Assembly: GCA_950295325.1 (NCBI GenBank)
Contig: OX485806.1
Location: 45,195,169-45,255,168, forward strand
DNA from: Polytrichum commune
Lineage: Eukaryota > Streptophyta > Polytrichopsida > Polytrichales > Polytrichaceae
Direction of reading: 5' to 3'
Length of the DNA stretch: 60,000 nucleotides
Part shown: positions 33,674 through 47,300 of the stretch, piece after piece
How positions within the stretch are numbered: position 1 is the stretch's first letter
Layout: each line of letters opens with the position of its first letter
Notes under the pieces: model-generated
What the model saw: only the letters and a program-made list of their open reading frames with translations
Told to the model about the DNA's origin: nothing
The model's database searches: none
Made by a program: the position numbers and the translations under genes

Positions 33674-35627
33674 GGTGTCAGAGTAGCTGGATCCAAAGGT
33701 AGTGTTCTTCGAATCCCTTTTTGTGCCTGCCGATCCGGATTACGGTGTTTTCCACGTTCCCCTTCTACCACAGCCTGCAATCATTCATGACTTCATGACT
33801 TCGAGTCCAGGATTAGGTTGTTAGTGTCCTTCATTTTGTCGAGGTGCATTTCTCACTGTCAGAGCACTCTGTTAGCGATGCAAACTTTCGGACCCAACTT
33901 CTGTTGCTTGCGTACAGTTTGGAACTCGGCTGCATGTGAACATACGTGGCGACCGATGTAGCATTTGACTCCACCAAGATCATTGCCCACTTTTTGGGAT
34001 TATATACCCTCAGGTAGCTGGGTTCGAGGTCGCGTTCTCTTATATACCGCAATCGCCCTCTGGAATTGGCCTTGATTTCGGCAATTCCAAGGCAACCCAT
34101 GCAACCCAGGAATCTGCTGGTCTAGGGTGATTAGAGGTACAGATTAGTTATATGGGTTGCGTGAGTACTGCATTGGTGATGTTTCATGCACCCCTGTTCT
34201 GCCAGTTACAAGGAGCAGAGGCCAAATTAAAGCTACTATGTGGCAATTACCCACAAAATGCTCAAATGCGAACGGTTCCAGAGGTCAATTGTGAGGTCCA
34301 TGGATCCCGTTTATTTAGCCTCTGCAACCAGTAGTAGGAAAGCCAGAACTTTTAAGTGGCCAAAGTTTGAATGTGATTCAACGGGAAAAACTGCACATAA
34401 TGGATGGCTATTGATTTGTATGTTACTGAAATTTCACATGTCGTGAGTTATCCAAAAATCATGGAAAATTGGAAATTGAGTTCGTCCTAATTTTGGGCAT
34501 TGAAATGGGACCATGTACTAGTAGGAGAGGCATAAGTTTTAATCTAGTTACCAAAAACTCATATTAATTGAGCTTGTGCCAGAAATTGTGTCCTTGATTA
34601 TTAATCTTTCAACAATGGAAGTGTCAAAAGGTGATTGAACCCTTTGGGCACCAAAATTTAATTTCAACATACAACACTCTTGCTGAGATAGAAAGAGAGA
34701 AAATGAGCAAAAATTTACCACTATGTGTTATAAATACTTGCTCATGGGAAGCACAAACCTCTAAAATATGAATTAGAAAGGAACAAATGTTGTCACCCTT
34801 CCAATTACATTCATCAAAGACTGGGCAAATTCTATAAGAAATTTGTCTACTGTAGAGACCTCCAAGTTATTGTTGCCCTCAATCTACTAGTAAGAATTCC
34901 ATCATTATTGATGTGACTTGCTCAAGGTGCATTGAGAGGAATCCAATTATATCATTTGTTTTGGAATTGCTTAAAGTTTCCAAGTCCTTCGAATGTTGTT
35001 TTTAATCCATGCATACTCCATAGGTAGTTAGGGATATCATGAAATGGGTTGTTTTCATTCATAAATCACTATGCACATCATCATGTAAGGAAACGTTGTC
35101 AAAATCGATATACAAATGGGTTAAAATTCACAAGATATCATTCCTACTAATTCTTCAAATTATACAAGATCACTGGTCCAAAATACAAGAACAAAGATCA
35201 CCAAATATGCAAATTCATAACTTTATTAAACATAATGATTAAATATAGACTTCTCACAAGCTTGCACAAACATCTTTTGATCATCAAAGGCATATCAAGT
35301 TGAAAGTTGTGTTCATAAATAAATCCAAATCCCAATAGCAAACGAGGCCAATAAACTATAAAAAGTTGCAACATTAAACTTATAATGTTATATTGGAATC
35401 AATAGGAGATAAAATTGCACAAGCATAAACATCTCCACAAAGGCATATGAACAATGTTTGGAGTGAGATGGCCTCATACTCTCCTTGCTTTGACTTTTAT
35501 TGTTTTCCTTCTCTTTATTGGTTTACACAAACAATATGGAATAAGTCTTATCCTTCTTTGGACTAGCATGGTAACATTATTCTAATCCTATATCTTTCTC
35601 ATGCCTCTTCCATTATATTTTTATTGA
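33674..35627. other. Sequence without recognised genes
   Basis: Only short open frames occur, none with a recognisable domain. Part of this may be internal sequence of the possible LTR element to its left. Confidence 0.4.
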
Positions 35628-37063
35628 CTATGAGCAATCTAATGCTCTACCCACTACACTGCTACTTTGCAAATAATCAAAAGTTTCTAAACACATTGTC
35701 TTTGTTAATGTTTGATGCATATCATTTGCAAATGGTTTGGTTAGCACATCCGCTATCATATCCTTCATTGGAAAATACTTCAAAAATATCTCTTGGTTTT
35801 TTAGTTTATTTTCAATGAAGTGATGTTGTGCATCGATATGTTTGGTGCGAAAATGGTATGTAGGAATCATTGCAAGTGCAATGCATCCATGATTGTCACA
35901 CATGATGGATGTCAGTCATTCTTGCATGATATCCCACATCCGCCAAAAATTCCCTAAGCCAAACCATTTTCTTAGTATAATGGCTAGTAGCCATGTACTC
36001 TGCCTTCATCGTAGATAATGCAATAATTGGTTGTTTCTTCCATTTCCATGAAATGACTCCAACGCCAACAAAAAAACACGTACCCCGTGATGGATCGCCG
36101 GTCGTTTGCATCTCCTGCCCAATCCACATTGCAAAAACCTCTCAATATAATATCTTTGCTTGTGATGCATAATATGAAATCCAAAATGCCCTTCAAATAC
36201 CTCATAATGCGTTTTACGGCCATCCAATGCGGTGAACCGGTCTTTGACGTGAATTGGTTCACTGTACTCACTGCAAATGCAATATCGGCCCTCGTAGCCA
36301 CTATAGCATACACAAGAGATCCTACTCTGGCTTTGTATGGAACACCTTCCATTTCCTTTTGCACATGTGCAAATCCCTCATCCAAAAGTTTTAACAATTT
36401 TGAATGCACATTGAACGAATTTCCAGCCGATTTGCATTCTTCCATGTTAAAATGCTTAAAGACCTTTTTGATGTAGCTCCTTTGGTTCATGGTAATGGTA
36501 TAGGCTTCTCTATTCTTCTCAAATTCCACTCCTAAGCAATAATGTAATTCTCCAAGATAACTCATCTCATATTCCTTCTCGAGCTTCGATTTGAGCCACT
36601 TCAATTGAGATTACATTGCTTGTAAATATGATAAAAACATCCACGTAGAGGATTGCCACCAACATACAACAATTGATCCGCTTGGCTCCTAAATAATCCC
36701 TCGTTAATGAAGAACGAGTCGATACAGTGATACTACACCTTTGGAGATTGCATGAGCATGTACAAAGTTTTTTTGAGTTTGCATATTTGATATTCTTTCC
36801 CCCTTGTACGAAAACCTCCAGTTGATCCATCTAAATCTCCACCTCCAATATTTCATTCAAAAACGTTGTTTTTACATTCATTTGGTGAATATCCCAATCC
36901 TAGCCATTCTTAATGCAAGAATGCATCTAAAATTGATACATTTGGCCGCGGGAACAAAGGTCTCATTAAAATTCACTCCGGCCATTTGAGATCGACCCTT
37001 TGTTACTAATTGTGTTTTATACCTAACAATTTCACCCAATATATCATTGTTGGTGCAGAACAT
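35628..37063 (-). pseudogene. Ty1/copia pol remnant (RT and RNase H)
   Basis: On the minus strand, the RT start YKTQLVTKGRSQMAGVNFNE is followed by degenerate text. The copia YVDD box reads LYVDVFII, so one catalytic aspartate is replaced. Next come YLGELHYCLGVEFEKNREAY and VGSLVYAIVATRADIAFAVS, with PHWMAVKRIMRYLKG. RNase H reads GFCNVDWAGDANDRRSITGY and later HIDAQHHFIENKL, ending near ADVLTKPFANDMHQTL. Several frame changes separate the blocks. The family is certain; the copy is dead. Gag, protease and integrase are not visible. Confidence 0.9.
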
Positions 37064-37196
37064 TCATTTGCATCATACACCCTTGTGATCATTTGAAAGG
37101 TTAGTCAATTCTCACATACCATTGGCCATGAACAAGGCGTACTTCTCTCGTATTACAGCCTCCCACTTGCTTGCATCTTTAGATATCAATGTTTTT

Positions 37197-39382
37197 GTCA
37201 GCCATAAACCCCCACCCTTATGCGTTGTAGTCCGGGTGAGAGCCTATGGCTCACATGTCATTACTTACCCCTCGGGGGGGGTAGTCATTGGTTGGAGTAG
37301 CAATATACGTGCGAACAAATGATAGGGTATTTTTAAAACATGGGGGCAAAATTTTATAATTGGACTTAGGAGTAATATAGGGTATCAAAAATGGCATTGG
37401 ACATCTTTAAAGTACTATAGGGTATTGAATAATAGGTAATTTGGAATTATAAGTAATGCAAGCCATTTTTCTATTAACCCAAAGTAGAAAATTATATAAT
37501 GATAGCATGTGAAAAAAGGAAGAAAATTGAAAGTAATACCCCCCTATAAAATAGTGGTTGTTCGCACCTATATCCTTAACTTTTTAACACACTGCCCCCC
37601 CCGAGACTTACCCCCCTAGTAAGAGCTAGGATCACCCCCACCTTTAAGTGCGTAGTGGTCCAAGTGGGGGGGTTCCTTCTCTCACGCTTACAAGTTTCTC
37701 ATCAATTGTACGACTTCAATTTACTCAATGTAAGAGAAGTGGTGTGTGTGTGCCACATTTCCCTTTATTTCATTAGGCCAACAAGCATTAATAAGTACTT
37801 GAGTCACGCCCATACAAAATAACACTCAAATCCAGTCATTTTCTAAGAAATCTCAGCCCAACTATCACCATACTGTACCACCCTTAGTCTCAATTAACCA
37901 CATGCTTAGTTCACACGTGAGTATGCCCATTAACTGAGCCTTAGCTCCAGCTTCAAGGCTACAACAACTCTAACACTATTCCATCTGGTTTGACTGCTTG
38001 TGGCAGTTGGTAGCCCAGCAGTGTCGTGATGAGGACAGGTCCACCGGCAGCTCCTTATAGCATCTAGTGCTGCCCACACTCTGGCTGCCAAGAGATCTCC
38101 CTCTCCGAGCTTGCAGACTCCACCCTCACACCGTAGAGTTCGGTCAGCAACATCGTTGAATCGGCTCTCCTCTCTATTTGCCTTGGGCGATTCACCTTGT
38201 TGGGTCACAGTTACTAGGATCTACACACCCCTCGCCAAGAGCTGGTGTAGTCCCCAGCCGCATGTGCAGCCATCTCAACACAATTCTCGCGGCCCTCCTG
38301 ATTCCAACATTGCAATCTCGATGCTATTGCCTCTCTCGCTCCACCTGCAGCGATTCTGAACACCCAACACTCGGCCGTTGACTACCCCACTCCTTCACAA
38401 CACACAATGCTCATCTGCAGCAGAAACAGAGCACAATTGTTCCCGCAGCTCAACACTGTGCATTGCTGGTTGTGTCCGACTTCGTTACTCTTGTTGGCTT
38501 TAGCTTGTCATTAGTCCCAGACGAACCCACCTCAAAAATCCGCCAGGGCTTCCGCCCTTTATGCAAGCCTCCAGTGCGTCGTGGTTAAGATTCCCCCTGC
38601 CCCCATATAAGCAGAACAACAATAACGAGAATTCAATCTCCGCTCAGGTTGCGGATCTGCAATGTACCTTCACTCAGGACCTGATCAGGGGATTGTGGCT
38701 CCTGCCCTTCCTCCTGACTTTGACCCCCATTTGAATCGCGCACTACCTTCCCCTCACCAGAACAGAGCAGCGCCGCCACCACAGAGTTGCTCCTCCGCTC
38801 CTGATTTTTTTTCTCCTCTTCATTCCAGTTGCCAATGTTGGCATTCCCGAGCCATCCCAACTCTCACCCACCTTTCCATCCAGTTCCCTCTCACCCATTC
38901 TTTCTACTATGCTCAGCCATCGCCGTCACGCATTCTTTTTCTTCCTCTCGCATTCACAACTCCCCTGCTCCCTCTTTGTTCTCCCTCGAGTCCTTAGCTC
39001 AAGTCGCTCTTGGCTCTCCTTGGCCCCGAATCTGGAGGAGGTTATCCGCTTCCGAAGCTCCCCTTAAACGAACAGGGCCCTCCCCCTCAACCACCACTTG
39101 GCCTTTTATGGCTTGCCTTAAAGCATCGCCTACGTAATTAATTCCCAAATCACCCTTCCAAGCCTCACATCCTAACTAACTCCCACCCTAACATTTTAAC
39201 TCAATTCAAAACTTATCTTTAAGACATTACTCTTTTTATCTTTTTGAAATACTCAATGCAAATACAAAGCCTAAGGTTTTAATAATTTTTAAGATTAAAG
39301 ACACATGTGGGCACTATATTGGGCTCACATAATTAGCGACCATCAGGGGATGGATTTAGAATTCTTTGCTCCGCAGGCAAGT
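37197..39382 (-). repeat. LTR-like segment of gypsy copy 2
   Basis: On the minus strand it begins tgatggtcgctaattatgtg (about 39356) and ends gggtgggggtttatggctgaca (about 37196), matching the ends of the copy-1 segment 3599-5617. Its interior is more diverged. It contains a second insertion of the 335-bp hAT MITE, near its 3' end rather than near its start as in copy 1. Confidence 0.55.
37271..37605. mobile_element. hAT-type MITE, copy 2 (335 bp)
   Basis: It begins CTCGGGGGGGGTAGT and ends ACTGCCCCCCCCGAG, with the 8-bp duplication ACTTACCC on both sides (37263-37270 and 37606-37613). It is the same length as copy 1 and differs at few positions. This copy has both tips intact, which fixes the true element ends. 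Confidence 0.92.
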
Positions 39383-39385
39383 TGT

Positions 39386-40250
39386 CACTACAAGAAAATC
39401 GGCAAACAACAACTCTGTTAACGACTTCGATTTCTGTTATTAAGGACTACAACGACTAATAAGCTTTCTGTTATTATGGACGACTTGTAACGGACATTCA
39501 GTCGTAGAGGACATAACGTGGCAGTATACATTTGTAAGTCATATAGGACAGTCATAAATACGTGGGCCACACGTGTCATTGTGTGATGACGAGGCCATCC
39601 ACGCCATTGCATCGCTTTCCATGTCACATTGTCATGTGGCCGTCACGTCCTGTCATTGCCATGTCATTGCCATGTCATTACCAACGTGTCTTCTCTGTCA
39701 CGCCATGTCATTGCGAACGTGTCTTCCTAGTCATCCAGCCATGTCATTCAAATGCCAACTATGTGAGCTTCTGCATACGTGGACACTTTACGTGTGGTGT
39801 ATTCTGATTCGTCCACGTGCCAAGTATAGTAGTCCTTTTGTAATCATAAGTAATTTTCAACGATGATGTGGTGGCCACGTGGTATGTGTTGGGGTATTGT
39901 CATCCTCAAACCTGGATGATAAATGACTAATCAACTACTCTTTGGCAACTACAAACCCGTCACATGTCCGTAATGGGGGCCATGTGCCCAATAAATGACT
40001 CGTTGGTCAGTCTTTCATTCAGTCGTTATGGTATGCAATGTGTCCACGTGTTGGGGGTATACGTCCCAACTTATATCAGTTGTTTCGGAGTGCACAGGTA
40101 TAAATGACTGTATATGGCTGCAAACGACTACATTTCAACAATATAAATGACTGGATATGAGTACGTTGTAAAATTGCGTGCACTCAAACATTTGCACTAA
40201 TTAATGATCCCACGCTGGGATTGCCTACAAAATGACTGTAACAAGCATCC
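39386..40250. repeat. CACTA 5' subterminal repeat zone
   Basis: The word AAYGACT, often AACGACTA or AAATGACT, recurs in both orientations, for example near 39447, 39923, 39998, 40103, 40128, 40146 and 40230. A run of catgtcattgc words occupies about 39620-39740. The opposite end (about 57390-57500) has the same words (acaacgactaag, gcgactaagtcattt, cagtcgttta). CACTA elements bind their TNPA-type protein at such subterminal repeats. Confidence 0.75.
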
Positions 40251-41328
40251 TCTGTAACAATAGCTCGCTGTTTCAATTAACACCACCACACCAAGCAAGT
40301 GAATGCATTTACAACATCCTTAAAGCCAATGTGCCCCATATACATCCACACTTTCAGTTTGATAGTGGCAAGCAGGCAGAAAAATGATGTGCTACATGGT
40401 GGTTTATTCATGTGGTCCAAACAAAATACATGGGCATGTTCAAATGGGGGGAGAGGGTTCACATTGTTCGTGGCCTACATCTTCTACCTAGTTAATATGT
40501 GGTTGAAATTATGCAGCTCTCAAATTCCTTTCATTCCACAACATGCAGCCTCCTACGACATCCTCTACTATCCATTGATCGCATGCCTCATGTGGATATG
40601 GAAGATGCACTTCACCCAAGTGCGCAATGCTGACGTCCACCTTGTAGCAAAATTCGGGGATGGTCTTGAAGTGAAATTTGTCCACACCCCCCACACCGCT
40701 GATTTTCCCGCTACCCACCTTCTGTTTATTGTTTCGGGGGTTCATCATGGAAACACACTGCCTGACGTTGAACTGCATACACATAGCATTCAAATATGGA
40801 TTAATCTCACCCCTTGCTGGTCCGTTTAGTTCTAATTTCTTATCGGCGCCAAGGCACGTGTTGATCTATCTGTTGTGATTATCTTCTCAAAATTCCAGAA
40901 TTCGCACAACACCAGCATTGTGTACTTCAGCCTTATTACTGGATTTAGTTCCAGATAGTATCATTAATTCAATTTCAGGGCTACTTAGGCTTACTGGACA
41001 TAAAAAATGTCGTATTGTAATTACTGAAATTTGATGACAGGGTCCATGACAAGATTATGACTAACAAATGACTAACGTTTTTCTGACTAAAGCATTGAGT
41101 CGCAAAGGACTGATTGCATTCAAAGCTCCAACCTTCATAACATTCAGAGTTTAGGCTTGAGTCAAACCAGTCTTGTGGTCCACATTGTGTTGTCCCAGTT
41201 GCTATCTAGTGGTTTCAGGGCCCGTCCCCGCACCTCCTTCCCTGGAAGCACCTACACATTCAGCCACAAGCCAAATTCAATTACTCATCCAGCAAATCAT
41301 AGGTGAGGGGACAATGTCGAACGTGAAC
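40251..41328. other. CACTA interior without a recognised gene
   Basis: A 176-codon open frame on the + strand (40299-40829) and an overlapping minus frame (40509-40793) show no recognised domain. AAATGACTAAC words recur near 41070-41100. The region is the 3' flank of the minus-strand En/Spm second gene and may hold a further 3' exon. Confidence 0.4.
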
Positions 41329-44300
41329 TTAAAGTCCACAAGTCCCCTCACCTCCACATTTGGGCACTCCTGGGTCAGGGAAGGGAATACATGGCTGACG
41401 CGGCAGACTGCTCCTTAAACTCGTGTTTACTTCACACACCCCTGCGTGCTTTCCGGAATCATTCAAAGCACACCAGAAACTCGTAACATCTTGGTGTGTA
41501 TGAAGGCCTCCAAGAGCTGGCCATAATTTCACCTTAAGGTAATCATTGTCCTCTGAAAGATCCTTCATATTTGCAACATAGAATGAAGGGGGGACTATGA
41601 CATTCACTTGTGGATTGCATTCCACCCTAGGCGCATGGTGATCCACTATGATTGTGTTAGTGGCATTCCAACATGGCCATTTCTTCCACACCTTTGACAA
41701 TGGTTTCCCCCATAATGTATCCTCATCATATTTGTTTATCATTTCACAATCCTTTGCAGACCAAACAAATAGGGGTTTGTGGCCTTCCATATGCTCAAAC
41801 ACTGGCAATATCTCCCGTAGGACCTCATCCATATACCCACCACTTTTTTGACCCCAAAAGGCTACTCTAAAGAATTTCAAACACCTTCGCAGAAATTCCA
41901 CCATCCAAGGTCTGAACACAAACCGACGAGTCGTTGTTTTCTTCGTTACGCGAATGCGTGGATTTGGATTGGGTTCTGTCAACAAACTGGTATCTAGAAG
42001 AGTACCATGCACATTCAATATCAACAACTTCCCTGGATGGTAGGCTTCCGGTATGGATGGGCTTTGGGGCCATATTGAGTGACTCACCTCGCCGCCATGA
42101 GCATTGTTTTGATCACCATTCCCACCTAACTTGCGGGGGGAAATGGTTTTACTTCTCACACGAACCGAAAAGGCTGACATCCCCTTTCCCAGTGACAACG
42201 CGGGGGTGGACTCCTCTGCAATAACCCCTACCTCTCCACCTTGTACTATGTCACTCTCCCCTCTGTCAGTCTGCCCTACCCCGCCATGTACACTCCCCAC
42301 CCCCCCACTCGCAACCTCCCTACTATCCCCTTTACCTACGACTCCCCGGACCAAGACTCCCTTACCTCCCTCCTCCACACCCCCGCTCCCACCAAGGCCT
42401 TCCACCCCGCTCCCGCCCCCTGGGTTCTTTTCTGGTCCACCTGCAACATCCACATCCCCTCCTAGGATGACCCCCCCTCCTGGGTCCCGCCGCCTGCACT
42501 TACTTGTTGTGCGCTGCCGTCTTCAGTCTCACGTCCCCTGCTGCCTCCTCCCCTTGTGGCCTTTCTTTTCTTCGAGGCTTTCTCGCTTCGTCCAACCTTC
42601 GTCGCGGCCTCACTATTACATGTTGCCCCGCTAACACCCTTGGCCTTCACATCCTTGCTCCTAGTGATCCTCACTGATTGTGTGGGGGGGTTCTCGTCCT
42701 CGCTGGGAACGCCTGAAACATCAACCACGTCTATAGGGTTACCACTAGAGGCACCAACGCGAGCCACTTTAGAATGCGCTTGAGTCTCACATGTTGACTT
42801 GGGGGGGCTTCTAGGAACGTCAACGTGATTGGCTCCACTTTGGGTGGGCGGGCTCATCAAGGTCTTGGACTCTAGCTTGTTCATTATCGACGTCACCATG
42901 GCTGCCAAATTATCGAGTTGCATATGGCACGATTTAAGAGCCTGCTCATTATTTTGACTAGTCATCAAGACCTCTGACAGCTGGTTCCTAAATTCTGTTT
43001 GGTTAGCCTCCACCGCACAGAGTCGGGCAGACATCCTCCCAGACGCAGCCTGTTGTTCACACCAAACACACACGTCAGCAATCTCAATGGAGAACCATGC
43101 CAGCTTCTAGGAATGAAGACACCACACTACACATTTACTTCTATACAATGAAACGTCAACAACTCAAAATTTCCTACAATAATGACTGCATGAACCAATA
43201 GGTGGCTATCACGTTCCAGATTGCACGCGTTTGTGGCGTCTTGCAGAAGTGCAGGCCCCTGTTTGCTCAGACTCTTGTAAGTCTTCTGCAATATCTGTAA
43301 TTCCAGGACTCCACTGTCTTTTATTCCTCTGCCAACATCTAGGGTTAGACCACTGAGCAGGTGAGGTGTTGTGTGATGAATGCAACAAATGACTAACAAA
43401 TGACCAACAAATTACTAACTCATGACTGTCTTATGACGGACTTATGACTAACAAATGACAAACAAATGAGTAACAAATGACAGAATGTTATTGCAACATG
43501 CGGGTTATCAATCAAACTACGAGAATGTATTGTACATAAAGGACCGGACATGAAAACATGACACACATGGGAGCTTCATATACAAACATCTTCATAACTG
43601 CTAAACAATTCGGGCTCAACTTCAGGAGTAGGGTGGCTCACCTCAAAAATCATGTGTCAACCCCACAAAACGTGCACACAAAAATATGGACTTCACCTAA
43701 AACTGCTCAATATTCCTAAGAGCTGCGTGTTCTTACAAACTGCGCAACACTTGGTTACCATGGCTACTGTTATATGAGCTTAAACTAGACTGGCAATCTG
43801 TGATAATGCCATGTCCCATTAACGACATAGTACCTTTATGGAATTCACAATTCGCAAATCCAATCTCTGTATTAAACATGCAATCTGGTTTAGTTGGCTC
43901 ACCTCAAACATCATGACTCATTCAGCCTAGTTGCACAAACAGAGCACACTTCACCTCCCAACCAGACTTGCCACCAATTTGACATATATCACATAAACTC
44001 CCACTTTCTATTATTCTGCAGAGTTTTTTGTATTTATGGACTGCCCACCCGCTTGGGTACTATTACTGCGGTGCACCATACGTGTTACAACGTGCTCAAC
44101 TATGAAACTAGTTATGTGCCGAAGTTTGTGGATATGACTATGTGTCACCAAATGGAAGATACTATGTTGAAGGCACAACAATTATGTGCAAGAAGTATGC
44201 TTTCTTATCTTATACCTAGTGTGATTTAGTTTAGAAAAATTGGTAATAAACAACATTACCAGTTCTCTAGCTGTGTGCAACAAAATAAGTCAGATTTCAT

Positions 44301-47300
44301 ACCAATTGTAACTCCTTTCCAGCCTTGCCTGCCCGCCCGCCCGACCGACAGTTGAGGTCCTCTTCACTTGTTTGCGCGCATTTGCCATTCTTTTCGCCTT
44401 CTCCTCCGTTTCTGGTCTTGACCAGTACTCACACAACCTTGCCCATTGATCAGGCTCGATGTAAACGGGACAGTCTTTCTTCCCGCTAAGGAACCAACCC
44501 TTCATTTTTGACCTCTCCATCTTCATCTGTCTTTTCACCGCGTTCTTGAAGCCCCTATCCGATAGGTGAGCCCCCACATATTCAAACTCATTGTCTATGG
44601 CAGTCCTCAGCTTTCCAACACTATTTGGGGGCTGGTCGATCCACTTCACACAACTAACGTCCAGAATTCGGGGGACCAAGCTTCTGAGGGCCTCGTCAAA
44701 CTCGTTCTTTCCCTCGCACCCTCCATCTATGCCTCCACCTGCCTTCACCCTCACGCGGTGCGGTTTGTGGCCTTGATTCCGTCTTGCTTCCACTTGTTCC
44801 TCCGTTTCCTTCCTAATTGCCCTCCTTGCTGCCCTCGCTTCACTCTCCGCTTTTGTTGTGGAACCATCGTTTGGGGGCGCGGCGGGGGCTTGTTGTTGCT
44901 GCAACCACGGACCGGGGAATTGCTGTCCCATCATCCATGGAGCGCCTTGGCCCATCATCCATTGTTGTTGTTGACTGGAGGCAGCCGGCAGCCATGGTTG
45001 TTGCATCCATGGAGCATTGTTGGTGGGCGCAGCCTCTGGTCGAGTTGGAGGTGTTGCCCTCTTCTTGGGGGGGGGACTTGAATATCTGCCTTGGCTTCCT
45101 CTTCGTGGCACTGGACCAGGGAAGCTCCACGGTGGCCTCTTGTTGTGAGAGGGCATCATCGTCCTCCTCCTCCCCTGCGAATGGCAGATCAGACATTCTA
45201 ATATTGCACAACAAGAGACTGAGTGCAGTTCGACATTGACCATAACAAAGAGAAATTGATAAATGATTGATAAATGACTGATAATTCACAAATAAACGAC
45301 TATTATACCACCTTCACTAGTACTTTGACTCGGAGCTAATAATGGCCAGAAGACGCTTTCAGATGCAAAGAAAATGTTATATCTACATGAATCTCCTCTA
45401 TGTTGTGCACGCGGTAACATTGTGTAAATCTGTACAAGTTCCGTAGCATGAAAATCACTGAATAACAACCACATAACCTTGGAGTAAATTCCAAGACACA
45501 TTTCAACAACAACAAAAAAAAACATTTGATAAACCAGTACATCTACTCACGTTCACCTTTCTGCACCCTAACCATCTATCTTTAATTAAAATGGAAGTTC
45601 AATATGAATGTGGAACCTTTGGTGGCCCTTTCACAATTATCATGATCAAAAATCCTCTGCAAGCTGTACTAAAAGCTCGCTAAACGGTAGACTACACATT
45701 TCCAAAATTTCAACATCCATGCTTGTATTTAAATTTTGGAGTCTTTGCAGTAATGAGGGTGCTTGATAAAAGTCTGGCTGCATTCATGCAGACCACAACA
45801 TGGGTTATGACACAAATTCAGTTACACAGGAACATGATAATTGAATTGGTATTACTTCACATCTCTCAATCCTAGATCTTTGTAATAGCATTCAAATCCT
45901 CAACAGAGACACATGAAGAGACTACCAGCCGAATGGATGTCAACCGAAAGTAGTTGCATGTAAAGGGTTTTGGGTGTCTGCAACGCAAGCGTTGCTTGCT
46001 GAGCAACATCAACTATACTCTGTACTTGCATGCACCACTTCAAGTATGGTGATCCGCATGAGAACCGGTACCAGTGTTGGGCAACCCGTATTTACACAAC
46101 TAGGGCAACAAAAAACCTGACTGACATTCCCTAAAAACATTCACAAATCACAATCCACATATCACTTTACATTCATGTGCTTGATGCATCTGGTCAATGA
46201 ACTACCAAAGGGTGTTTCGAACAAGCCAGACTCATTCTGAACTATAAGTATTCACAAGTATTCACAAGTATTCGCATCAGTTGAGAAACAAGAAATATTG
46301 GAACTCATGCAGAACGATGCAATACTTCAGATCTACTTTAGGTCTAGTCCCCCATGCCGCAAGCATGTGATCTACAAGTATTCAGAACAGTTGAGCAAAA
46401 TGAGATACTGGAACTCACAGGGAAATGTTAGCATATTCAAAGTGTGTCTGTCACTTTCTCGAGGCACTTGACGCACACACCTCACAAAAAAACGCAGCCC
46501 ATGAAAACTAGACTAAAGATGGACAAAACCCACATCAGAAATCACAGAAACACATATCAATGACGTAACCATCCACAACTCACAGATTTAGGGTTACATG
46601 TTTATGGGGTGTAAGGGTTTAGGGGACGGAATCACCTGGGCTATACTCGTCGGATGTCTTTGTCTCTGCACTCTCCTCCTCTCCCTCCATTTCGATGTGA
46701 TCTTTCATGGCGCCCAACCTTGCACTCCTCGGAAAGTTTCTGCGGCTGTGGCGCAGTGCTTCAACTTGGACCTCCTGCTTCTGAGCTACCACACTCTCAC
46801 GCCTGCACCAAAAGTGACTTAGAGCTAATACCCTTCCCACACAAACAAATGCATTCTTAATGAGGACAACAAACACAGAACCAGGAAAAGGTATTATGGG
46901 AGTAGGGATTGATGAAACGCGCTAAAGAGATGGGGGCACACCTCGAGTGGTTGTGTGGACAGTGGTTGCAACTGTACTTCACCTCCTCGAGGGTGTGGTC
47001 ATCCTATCTATAAACCTAAACTGTAAGCCTCGACAACTGGGGAGATAGACCTGAACTCTGAGCCTCGGCATGAGGGGCACGGTGTCACAGTGTATAAGAG
47101 CCCGAATAAGATTGGCAGGGGGAGGGTGACACAATAGCAGTAGATGAAGCAACATCAGCAGATGAGGCTAGGGTTTATGAAGCACCACCTTCATCCCAGC
47201 AGAGGGGATCCAAAAAACTTACATATCAAACTAAACGCAGTAGAGGACAACCCAAGCAGGAACGGAGACTATACACGATGACGGCAAAATGCATCCACGA

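Noticed and set aside
38662-39137. Proline/serine-rich + strand open frames
   Set aside because: They lie within the LTR-like segment of gypsy copy 2 on the opposite strand, have no domain, and reflect C/T-rich sequence.
42131-42634. A 167-codon proline/serine/threonine-rich open frame on the + strand
   Set aside because: It is the antisense of the glycine-rich part of the minus-strand TNPA-like exon 5 and has no domain.
44566-45239. Overlapping + strand open frames of 171 and 140 codons
   Set aside because: They are antisense shadows of exon 3 of the minus-strand gene, where the Ptta/En-Spm-like text is found.
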